Origin: Paenibacillus dendritiformis | GTDB lineage: Bacteria; Bacillota; Bacilli; Paenibacillales; Paenibacillaceae | Assembly: GCF_945605565.1 (NCBI RefSeq) | Contig: NZ_OX216966.1 | Location: 558,001-622,000, forward strand | Length of the DNA stretch: 64,000 bases | Reading direction: 5' to 3' | Shown here: positions 1 to 8,041 of the stretch, piece by piece | Numbering within the stretch: the first letter of the stretch is position 1 | Layout of the letters: every line of letters starts with the position of its first letter | The notes under the pieces: generated by a model | Told to the model about the DNA's origin: nothing | Seen by the model: only the letters and a program-made list of their open reading frames with translations | The model's database searches: none | Program-made: the position numbers and the translations under genes

Positions 1-3000
1 TCCGGCCCGGATCCACCTTCGCGGCCGGCTCCGGCGGCTTCGGCGTCACGCTCGGCTCCGTCCGGGACCCGCCACTATCACTCGGCCGTTCCGGCTCCGG
101 CTCTGGATCTGGCTTCGGCGGCTCCACGGCCGGGGTCACCGTCAGCCGGAAGTCGGCATACTTCGACGCATCCGCCTGGCTCAGCGCGCGGATGACCGCC
201 GTCCCCGGCTTCACCGCCGTAATCAGGCCGTGATCGCTAACCGTCGCCACGCCCTCCGGCGCAGAGCGGTACACCGACCAGATGACCGACGGATCGGCCG
301 TCTCCGGCAGCACGGACGCGTTCAACTGCAAGGTCTCGCCCGCCTTCAAGGTGCCCTCCGTCCGGTCGAGCCGGACCTCGTCGACGATAACCTCGGGCAG
401 ACGGTCGACCGTAATGACGCTGTCGGCATAAACCGCTTCGACGACGCTTGTCGCCCGGACGACGGCGGTGCCGAGCGCATGGGCGGTTACCAAGCCGTCC
501 GCCGTGACCGAAGCGACGCCATCGGCGGAAGAGCGGTAGACGGACCACGTCACCGTCTTATCGCTCGCCTCCGCCGGCAGCACCGTCGCCTTCAGCTTCA
601 CGCTCTCCCCGACCGCCAGCTTCGCCTGCGGCGGATCCAGCACGACCTCGGCCGGAGGCACCGGCTCCGTCGTGCCCTTCCGCAGCGTGAACTGATCGAC
701 CAGCCGGTCGCCGAGCGTTTTCACCGTGAACGTGAGTTCGCCGCCTCGAATCTCCACGGCACCGTAAATCTGCGTCTGCTCGCCGTCCACCTTATACTGC
801 CACTCACGCTCCGTCACGGCGTAGAACTTCGGTCCGGTCGAGCCGCCGACGACATACGTCGTGCCCTCGCCTTCACCGACCGGCTTCCCGCCGCGCATCG
901 GATACGAACGGACATAGACATGGTCATGCCCGTTCATCGCCAGATCGACATGGAACTCGTCGAACGTCGACGTCCACGCCTCGCGAATATGGGCGGAGTC
1001 ATAGACGCTGCCGTACGGACCGCGATGGAACGTGACGATTTTCCACGTCTTGTCCGTGGCGGCGAGGTCGCGGCGCAGCCACTCCTTTTGCGCCTCGAAG
1101 TCATATTCGCTGTTCAGCACCACGATGTGGGCATTGTGATAATCGAAGGAATAATTGCTGCCTTTGAGACTATCGATTCCATTTTGCGGGTTATTGAAAT
1201 GCGCCAGGAAATCGTCATTTTTCCGGGTGCCCGTCACCTCGTGGTTGCCGACCACCGAGACAATCGTCGTATCGGTCAATATATCCTGCGCTTCCTTGAA
1301 CCACATATTCCATTCATTCTCCTTGAAGCCGTCCTCCACCATGTCTCCGGCCTGCAGGATGAAATCAAAGTCCGGATGATCGGCCACGGCTTTGCGGAGA
1401 ATATCGCCCCACAGCTTGAAGCCGGCCGCATTGGAGGCCTGCGAGTCGCCGAAGAACAAGAACTTGGTCGGATTCTCCGCCGTTCCCGCCGTCCGGAACA
1501 AGCCTTCACTCACATGGCTGTCGCCATCGCCGACACGATAGACATAAGCGGTGCCGGGCTCCAGCCCATCCACGACCGCCTTGTGCACGCGCACGGTACC
1601 GATATCCCACGTGTGATAGAGGCTGCTTGTGCCGCTCACCTTGATTACGCCGGTTCCGTCAAAGCCGGAAAATCCGTCCTGCTTCGCCACCTCCACCACC
1701 GTCGCTTCCACGTTCGCATGCGTATGCCAAGTGAATCCGCGCGACGCGGCCGGATCAGCGCCCATCCCGACACTGATATTGTACGGATCGCTGCCGCCCG
1801 CCAGCGGCGATACCTTGAACTTCACGACCGGACTGTAGCGCTCATCCTTCATCGCCTGCAGCGCATATTCCGTCACCGTCCCGGTCAAGGCGCGGGTAGC
1901 GAGCTTGCCCTCCGTATCGGTTACGCCAATCTCCTGCCCGTCCGCCGTCATCAACCGGGCGCCTTCTATCGGCTGCCCCTGCTCATCGACGACGCCGAAC
2001 ACCGTCTCATTGCCTTGGGCGATGCCGTCCGGGTTCCAGTTCAGCCGCAGATGATACTGTACCGCCGCCACCAGCGGCAGCCCGAAGAAATCGAAGTCGA
2101 CGTCATCCTGATCGGCGAACGCGATTGAACCCGATCGGAAATTCACCCGCAGCTCGCCCTCGGTGTTCGTCTTCACCCGGTACCGAATCTGCGCCAGCAC
2201 ATCGTCCTCGGACAGAGTCAAATCGGACAGGCCCGTGAACGTAACCTCCACCGCGCCGCTGGCCTGATCGACCGTTGATGCAAGCTGGCCTTCCTTGAGT
2301 TTGGCGCCAGGCACGACCTCCAGTCCTTCCGCCTGTGCCGGGTCGAAATCGAAAGCGATGCTTGCCCGACGGATGTCGGAAGCACGGAGAGCGGTAACAT
2401 CGACCGTATACGTGCCGCCGGCGTACACATTATCCGGACCGGTATACATCAATTTCGGAGCGCCCGTATCGACCTCGAACCTCCACTCCTTCTCCGTCGG
2501 GTTGCCGGACAAATCCTTGACCCGCACCTTCACCGTATGCACGCCGTCCGCGAGCGGCACTGACGGAATATACGTGATTTTGCCCTTAGGCGGGTAGAGA
2601 CTATGCTGCACGAGCTTCCCGTCGACCATCATGCGGATCGACTCGGAATCGATAAGCGTCGTGCCCGGATGGGCCACCGGATCATACCCGGCATCCTCGG
2701 CGTACACATGAATCTCCGGCGTCGCCGTATCTACCGTGCTGCCGTCAGCCGGAGCGAACTCCTTCAAGATCGGCGGATCCAGATCATCATCAGCCGGCCC
2801 GTACAGCGCCCGAATCTGATCGATATAAATTACCCCTGCCGTCTTGTTGTCATTCTTCGTCTCCATATACCGGATCGGCCGATCCATCGTTAACGGCAGC
2901 GGTCTGCCCTTCGGCACCTCCGCCTCCAGATACCGCCATCCGGTGAAATCAACGCCAACCTTCTCCTCGGTGTAGTCCAGGGCCACCGCCGCGTTATTGC

Positions 3001-5011
3001 CGTCGCGGATCTGGCCGCGCAGCCAGTGCGCCTTGCCGTCGCCATAGACCCAGACGCTGATCTTCTCCGGATACCCCGGAATCTGGATGCGCGACGCATC
3101 ATCCTTCGCGGCCAGGTAAGCGCCGGATATGCCGATCGTATCGGTGAAATCATATTCCAGTTTGGCCGAGGAGGAACCGAAGCGGACGAACTCCTCGTTC
3201 GTCTCTGCACTGACGCGGACACTTTTATACCTGTCCCCGCTTGTCGCCAAATACCGGTCCATGCCCGATTCGAAATCCTCCAAAATGACCGGACGCAATC
3301 CGACATTAACCTCCATCGAGGCCTCAATGCCTCCGTAAGCAGCGACAATGCGCCCGCTCTTCTCCGTTTCGTCCGTCGCCGTGAAGACGCCGTTCTCATC
3401 GATCGTCCCGATCGGCCCCTCCACCCGCCAGGTGAAGCGGCGGTTATCAGCCACGATCTCCTGCCCGTCCCGCAGAGCGCTCACCTGAAGGGTTACCTTC
3501 TCGCCGGAAGCGAAGGTACGAACGGTATCCGGGAAGCGCAGCTCGGTCAACTCCTTCACCACCTCGACCTCCCCTTGGCCGGACAAGCCGCCGAGACCGG
3601 CCTTCACGTCGGCGGTTCCGGCGGTATCCCCTGCCGTGAACAAGCCGTTCTCATCGATCGTTCCGAGCGCCGGATCGACGCTCCATTGCGGCGTTCCCTC
3701 GACTTCAGCCGGGTGGCCGTTCGCATCGATGCCCGCCGTCTTGAACGTATAGGAAGACCCGGCCAGCAACCGCTCCAGATTGGGCTGCACCACCAGCCGC
3801 GCCGCCTCGCCCTCCGGGGCCTTGTTCACGAGCAGCAGCCCGTTGGCCGTCTTCCGCTCCCCGCCGTCTGACGGGCGGTTCAAGATACGGCGCTCCGGCA
3901 CGCCCGGCAGTCGCGCCACGAACGTGGAGGAGCCGCCGCCATCGAGACAGAGCGCATTGACGACGCCGATGTCCTTCATCACCTTCGCCAGGTCATCATA
4001 CGACACGCCCTCGCTGAAGCCCGGCGCCCGGCCGTCAATCTCGATCATGACCATTGAGCCGTCTGCCTTCGTGCCGATCGCGACGCGCGGATAGAGCGCC
4101 TTGTCGTTCTGCGGCTGCACCTCGCCGTCCTTCAGCAGCTGGGCCACGCCGCCGATAGCCATCTTCACGTCGCGCCACGCTTCCTCCAGCTCGAAGTCGA
4201 TCGTGACTTCATCTCCGACCTGAAGTCCCTGCAGCAGCTCGCGGTAGGATCCCGCCGCCGACAACACCGCCTTGCCCTCGCCGAGCGGCGTATCGCCCGC
4301 ATGCAGCCTTAGCTCGGACACCTTCAGCTTCAGCGTCTGCCCGCTCTTCACCTCGCCCGACACTACGTCCAGCACCACCTCGTCCCCAAGCTGATTCGTC
4401 ATCGTCGATGCATGGAAGGCGGACGTATACAGCATCAGCTTGTCTCCCGTGCCGCGCATGCGGTTGATGTCCGATAGTTCAACATCCTTGCCGCCGAGAT
4501 GCAGCGTCCGTTTGAGGGTCGGACTCAACCCGTAGATGGTCGTGCCGTCTTCCTTCAGGCCGAAGGCATACCAACTGGCAGGCTCGGGCGGACTGACGAG
4601 AATCTCGCCATCCCCCATGAAGAGGCCGAGCGGCACGCCGGTGGACATATCATAGAAATCGCCGTTGATGGCCGCAATGACTCGGTTCCCCTGCTTGTCC
4701 GCATCGCTCGCCATCTTGGTGACCCCCTGCATGCCGTATACCTTGCCATCCGTCATGCCCGGCTGCAGATCGAGCGCCTCATTCTTCGGATCGAATTCGA
4801 TGAAATGCACCTTCTCCAAGCCTTGCGGAAGCTTCATGTTGTACCAGGTGTAGGTGGCTCCCGGGCCGATCTCCATCTGCCTCCGGTCAAGCACCTGCCC
4901 GAACTCGGTCTGCGGCAGCTCGCTAGCCAGAGCTTGTCCGGCCGGAGCGAGCAGCGACCAGATCAGGCACAGGCTCAGAAGCAAGGCTGGCCCCTTTCGT
5001 TCCCATTTCAT
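1..5011 (-). CDS. Secreted phosphodiester glycosidase / purple-acid-phosphatase-like multidomain protein (3' end outside window)
   Basis: About 1,670 codons are visible and the C-terminus lies beyond base 1. The start ATG at 5011 follows AGGAGG (12-nt spacing) and opens a signal peptide: basic MKWERK, a hydrophobic core, then an ALA-S type cleavage site near residue 30. Domains in order: a phosphodiester glycosidase (NAGPA-like) domain at about 60-395, with NGDFYD and the diagnostic LDGGGSST near 350; two Ig-like repeats at about 395-570; a carbohydrate-binding-like beta-sandwich from about 575; a cohesin-like segment from about 855; an Fn3/purple acid phosphatase N-domain near 1085; a metallophosphatase core with FFGDSQ (about 1185), GDMVEDG, VVGNHE, FHRGPYG and NGHDH (about 1365); two Big_2 Ig-like repeats; then a Pro/Glu-rich linker at the edge. 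The metal ligands look intact. Probably an extracellular or wall-associated enzyme that removes phosphodiester-linked sugars and phosphate from polymers; the substrate is unknown. Confidence 0.85.
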   Translation of the reverse strand, partial: MKWERKGPALLLSLCLIWSLLAPAGQALASELPQTEFGQVLDRRQMEIGPGATYTWYNMKLPQGLEKVHFIEFDPKNEALDLQPGMTDGKVYGMQGVTKMASDADKQGNRVIAAINGDFYDMSTGVPLGLFMGDGEILVSPPEPASWYAFGLKEDGTTIYGLSPTLKRTLHLGGKDVELSDINRMRGTGDKLMLYTSAFHASTMTNQLGDEVVLDVVSGEVKSGQTLKLKVSELRLHAGDTPLGEGKAVLSAAGSYRELLQGLQVGDEVTIDFELEEAWRDVKMAIGGVAQLLKDGEVQPQNDKALYPRVAIGTKADGSMVMIEIDGRAPGFSEGVSYDDLAKVMKDIGVVNALCLDGGGSSTFVARLPGVPERRILNRPSDGGERKTANGLLLVNKAPEGEAARLVVQPNLERLLAGSSYTFKTAGIDANGHPAEVEGTPQWSVDPALGTIDENGLFTAGDTAGTADVKAGLGGLSGQGEVEVVKELTELRFPDTVRTFASGEKVTLQVSALRDGQEIVADNRRFTWRVEGPIGTIDENGVFTATDETEKSGRIVAAYGGIEASMEVNVGLRPVILEDFESGMDRYLATSGDRYKSVRVSAETNEEFVRFGSSSAKLEYDFTDTIGISGAYLAAKDDASRIQIPGYPEKISVWVYGDGKAHWLRGQIRDGNNAAVALDYTEEKVGVDFTGWRYLEAEVPKGRPLPLTMDRPIRYMETKNDNKTAGVIYIDQIRALYGPADDDLDPPILKEFAPADGSTVDTATPEIHVYAEDAGYDPVAHPGTTLIDSESIRMMVDGKLVQHSLYPPKGKITYIPSVPLADGVHTVKVRVKDLSGNPTEKEWRFEVDTGAPKLMYTGPDNVYAGGTYTVDVTALRASDIRRASIAFDFDPAQAEGLEVVPGAKLKEGQLASTVDQASGAVEVTFTGLSDLTLSEDDVLAQIRYRVKTNTEGELRVNFRSGSIAFADQDDVDFDFFGLPLVAAVQYHLRLNWNPDGIAQGNETVFGVVDEQGQPIEGARLMTADGQEIGVTDTEGKLATRALTGTVTEYALQAMKDERYSPVVKFKVSPLAGGSDPYNISVGMGADPAASRGFTWHTHANVEATVVEVAKQDGFSGFDGTGVIKVSGTSSLYHTWDIGTVRVHKAVVDGLEPGTAYVYRVGDGDSHVSEGLFRTAGTAENPTKFLFFGDSQASNAAGFKLWGDILRKAVADHPDFDFILQAGDMVEDGFKENEWNMWFKEAQDILTDTTIVSVVGNHEVTGTRKNDDFLAHFNNPQNGIDSLKGSNYSFDYHNAHIVVLNSEYDFEAQKEWLRRDLAATDKTWKIVTFHRGPYGSVYDSAHIREAWTSTFDEFHVDLAMNGHDHVYVRSYPMRGGKPVGEGEGTTYVVGGSTGPKFYAVTEREWQYKVDGEQTQIYGAVEIRGGELTFTVKTLGDRLVDQFTLRKGTTEPVPPAEVVLDPPQAKLAVGESVKLKATVLPAEASDKTVTWSVYRSSADGVASVTADGLVTAHALGTAVVRATSVVEAVYADSVITVDRLPEVIVDEVRLDRTEGTLKAGETLQLNASVLPETADPSVIWSVYRSAPEGVATVSDHGLITAVKPGTAVIRALSQADASKYADFRLTVTPAVEPPKPDPEPEPERPSDSGGSRTEPSVTPKPPEPAAKVDPGR

Positions 5012-5298
5012 CCCTCATCCATTCCTCCTAAAATAAAATTTCAGAGAGCTCCCTTAAGACCCTATATGTATGCGGCCGGGAGCGCCGATATGTGCTTCAT
5101 TCCGCGTGTATGTCCTTCTAAATTGTCAAAATTAGCAGAAGTTCTCCACCCGCCTTTCGCCCAGCAATCTGACTTCAAATTAGCATAAAAATCCGTGCCC
5201 GGGCCGTCCGAAGCCCATTCTTATCAAAATCTTATCAATTCGCCGATCTTGGTTTGCATGCCTCAAAATTAAAATAACAAAAATAATGTTAATTTTAT

Positions 5299-5339
5299 TA
5301 TAATATGTACTTACTTTTAATAAGTAATGGTGGTAAAAT
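5299..5339 (+). promoter_or_regulatory. Nitroreductase promoter with YodB/HxlR-type operator
   Basis: The motif TACT-N7-AGTA lies at 5312-5326, within the near-perfect palindrome TTACTTTTAATAAGTAA. This matches the operator described for the quinone/diamide-sensing repressor YodB of B. subtilis, which controls a nitroreductase. TATAAT lies at 5299-5304; a second -10-like TAAAAT (5334-5339) pairs with TTACTT at 5311-5316 across 17 nt and would place the operator over the promoter. The rest of 5012-5376 is AT-rich and shows no gene. Confidence 0.45.
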
Positions 5340-5376
5340 AGGACCATCAACGATTTTCGTAGGAGGCGTGTTTACG

Positions 5377-6006
5377 ATGACACAAGATTTTGAAGCTATC
5401 ATCAAAGAAAGACGATCCGCCAATAAGTTTATAGAGAACATTGCTATCTCCGAGTCGGAGCTGGAAGAGATCTTCTCGTTGGTTAAGTTCGCCCCGTCCG
5501 CATTCAATTTGCAGCATGCGCATTACGTTACCGTAACGGATGGAGATCTTAAGGAGCAGCTGTACGAGGCAGCGAACAAGCAGTACAAGGTGAAGACGGC
5601 TTCGGGCGTCATTGCCGTATTGGGCAGCACGGAAGCTCATCTGAAGGCGCGGGAACTGAACGAAGGATTGGTCCACCTCGGCGTGTTGAGCCAGCAGGAG
5701 GCGGATATGATGGCAGAGGATACGATCCGATTCTATGAAGAGCGCGGAGAGACGTTCAAGCGGGATGAGGCGATTCGCAATGCCAGCCTGTCTGCCATGC
5801 AATTCATGCTCGCCGCCAAGGCTAAGGGGTGGGACACCTGCCCGATGATCGGCTTCGATCCAGACAAGGTACGGGCGATCTTGAATATTCCCGACAAATA
5901 CATTCCGGTCATGCTGATCACGATTGGCAAGCAAGACGCGTCCAGCCTGCGGCCGCGCGGCTACCGCAAGCCGGTGCGGGAATTTGTGACTCACCAGCGC
6001 TTTTAA
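5377..6006 (+). CDS. Nitroreductase family protein (YodC/MhqN-like)
   Basis: 209 aa, an FMN-dependent NAD(P)H oxidoreductase fold that reduces quinones or nitro compounds. The N-terminus has the family signature ERRSANKF for flavin phosphate binding, followed by FAPSAFNLQHAHYV, and the C-terminal half has GWDTCPMIGFDPDKV and PRGYRKPV. The chosen ATG follows AGGAGG by about 10 nt; an in-frame ATG at 5305 lacks a ribosome site and lies over the promoter. The gene stands alone, divergent from the large exoprotein gene. The TACT-N7-AGTA operator upstream suggests induction by electrophiles. Length and motifs fit YodC/MhqN of B. subtilis; which of the two is not resolved. GC is lower at the 5' side than in its neighbours. 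Confidence 0.88.
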   Translation: MTQDFEAIIKERRSANKFIENIAISESELEEIFSLVKFAPSAFNLQHAHYVTVTDGDLKEQLYEAANKQYKVKTASGVIAVLGSTEAHLKARELNEGLVHLGVLSQQEADMMAEDTIRFYEERGETFKRDEAIRNASLSAMQFMLAAKAKGWDTCPMIGFDPDKVRAILNIPDKYIPVMLITIGKQDASSLRPRGYRKPVREFVTHQRF

Positions 6007-6059
6007 CCGGGACTATTCGATCACGAGTCACAGGCGGGAAGCTTTATTTCAATACATAG

Positions 6060-6765
6060 CACGCCAAAAAGGGACTTTCCCGTAGGCATTGAATCATGAC
6101 ACAGGGCAAGACGGGACAATAGAGAATAGAGGTGGAAAAGACGGCGACGGGTTTTTTACGAAGGGTGGAGATGTCCATTGACCTAATCAAAACTTGGCAC
6201 TCAGAGCGTTTCAAGTCGATTTTTTCTACTGAGAGACGAGATCCACCATGTAAAAAATGAAGTGGCGAAAATCCCCATGGACTTCTCAACGGCCTGATTT
6301 TACGGGATCCAAGAGACCGCGTCGGATCCTGGAGGCATCGTTGCCTCCTGGGGCTTGAACATGTGGAGGGAATTGCTGCTATTTTACAGGAATTTCGACT
6401 CAATGAGTCCACATCCCGAGGAATTGCTGCAAATCTACATCATTTTAGGCCCTTTGGCTTCAAGTCGAAGCGAAACGGGTGAAATTCCTGCAGTTTTGCA
6501 GGATTCCCTTTCTGAGAAAGTCGTCCCTATCGAATTGCTGTACTTGCGCAGCATTTCGCTTACCGAATAGGCGTGTCTCGAGAAATCGTGCAGTTTGGCG
6601 GATTTCGCACCATAGCGTTTAAAACCGCTTTTTTCTACTGAGAGACGAGATCCACCACATAGGGGAAAACTGTATTTCCGCAGCTTTTTCGGCAAGTCGC
6701 GCTGTGTGGAGCAGGGTCGGGCTGTCCCACTGTAGTTAAAACCTACTTATGGAACAGCCCTTCCT
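6060..6765. repeat. Block of short dispersed repeats and hairpins
   Basis: No gene is evident in this 700-nt gap. Two identical 29-bp copies lie at 6220-6248 and 6629-6657; both contain CTACTGAGAGACGAGATCC and both follow AGCGTTT by a few bases. Between them lie at least four units of a degenerate motif built on GAATTGCTG and TACAGGAATT or GCAGGATT (around 6369, 6418, 6484 and 6533), several of which can fold back. The same motif recurs at 47.14-47.31 kb. The block ends with a hairpin at 6719-6760 (GGGCTGT/ACAGCCC plus inner CCA/TGG and TAG/CTA pairs) that lies downstream of the EamA gene and could end its transcript, although no T-run follows. Confidence 0.6.
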
Positions 6766-6821
6766 CTGTCCTCGGCCGTTCGATATTTTCGCCACCGCTT
6801 CCCGGCTTCCGCCAAGAACGT

Positions 6822-7784
6822 TCAAGAGCCGCTGCTGCAGCCTTTGCTCTCCGGCGTCCGATAGCCGCGATGATCCCCTTTCCGCAGGCGGTGCTGGCGC
6901 AGCCATTCCTCGAGGGCGCCCGAGCCGAACAGGACGCCGATCAGGATGAGCACGAACCCCGACACTTGCACGAGCGTGACGGGCTCGCCCAGCAGGAGCG
7001 ATGATCCAATCAAGGCGAAGAACGGATTCAGATTGATGAAGATCGACGCCTCCGCGGCACCGACCTGGCCGATCGCGTAATTGTACGTCATATGCCCGAC
7101 GGCCGTCGCGATCACCGCCGAACCAAGGAAGACCGCCCACAGCCCGATATCGGTCTGCGCCATGCTGGCCATCCCCTCCGGCTCCAGCACCCGACTTAAC
7201 GCGTACAATCCAAAAGACCCGAAAAACAGCATATATCCCGTCATCAGCCGCGGATCGAGCGTAGCGGCCATTTTTTTAATCAGAATAAAGCTTATCGCCT
7301 GCGCCAGAATGGCCAGGAACACATACACATCCCCGATCGATACGCCGCTCATCCCCGAGCTGCCATGCGTAACAATGAAGGCGACGCCGGACAAGCCGAG
7401 CACGATGCCGGTCATATTGAACCAGGTCATCCGGGTGCCCAGGAACAGAATCGCCATCAGCGTCGTTAATAACGGACCCAGACCGAGAATCAGGCCGCCG
7501 TTGGAAGCCGACGTATTGGCCAGGCCAAGCGACAAAAAATAATGATGCCCCACCACATTGAACAAGGAAGCGATCAGCACGTAGCCCCATTCCTTGCCCC
7601 GGAGCAGCCGCAACTGACGCATCGGAACAAGCAGCAGGAACACGCTCAGCGCCGCCGTCATAATGCGGAATGCGGTCATCGTGACCGGCATGAAATTCGT
7701 CACCAGCACCTTCGTCGCCGTCACGTTCAAGCCCCATGCGACCATCACACCGACCAGCATGAGATAGATGGCGTATTTTTTCAC
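6822..7784 (-). CDS. EamA/DMT-family membrane transporter
   Basis: 320 aa from the GTG at 7784, which places a first transmembrane helix right at the N-terminus (VKKYAIYLMLVGVMVAWGLN). In-frame ATGs upstream would add a charged, poorly conserved extension; the start is therefore uncertain. Ten hydrophobic segments form two EamA repeats, with the typical GLNVTATKVLV in the first repeat and INLNPFFALIGSSLLLGEP near the end of the second. The family exports metabolites or amino acids; the substrate here cannot be read. The C-terminal tail after LRKGDHRGY is polar and probably cytoplasmic. It is divergent from the YhgE gene, and the 257 nt between them hold both promoters. Confidence 0.85.
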   Translation of the reverse strand: MKKYAIYLMLVGVMVAWGLNVTATKVLVTNFMPVTMTAFRIMTAALSVFLLLVPMRQLRLLRGKEWGYVLIASLFNVVGHHYFLSLGLANTSASNGGLILGLGPLLTTLMAILFLGTRMTWFNMTGIVLGLSGVAFIVTHGSSGMSGVSIGDVYVFLAILAQAISFILIKKMAATLDPRLMTGYMLFFGSFGLYALSRVLEPEGMASMAQTDIGLWAVFLGSAVIATAVGHMTYNYAIGQVGAAEASIFINLNPFFALIGSSLLLGEPVTLVQVSGFVLILIGVLFGSGALEEWLRQHRLRKGDHRGYRTPESKGCSSGS

Positions 7785-8041
7785 ACAAACACACTTCTTT
7801 CTGTCTGACTTCGGAAGAATCATGGATGTTTTCTTCGTTAACTCATCCATCCTCTCATATCCGCGCCATTTGTCAAGACCGGGGAGTCTCTCCCATTTCC
7901 CATCAGGACATTCCTTGCAATGCAGCAAACGCATACATTACCGCGATCACGGATCGATCCCTCCGTCCTCGCCAGCCCCTCCGCATGATTGCATTTCCTT
8001 TGGCAAATACTGAAAACATTACCTTGGAAGCGGGGGCCATC

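Noticed and set aside
230..2128. Long plus-strand open frame opposite the large exoprotein gene
   Set aside because: It is Arg/His-rich as expected of a mirror frame of a GC-rich gene, has no ribosome site and no domain, while the minus strand gives clear enzyme motifs.
6220..6657. Two identical 29-bp repeats as a possible CRISPR
   Set aside because: Only two copies, 409 bp apart, with no regular spacers and no cas genes in the window.
7785..7934. Longer start for the EamA transporter
   Set aside because: The extra 50 residues are polar, and the family begins close to the first helix at GTG 7784; kept only as an alternative.
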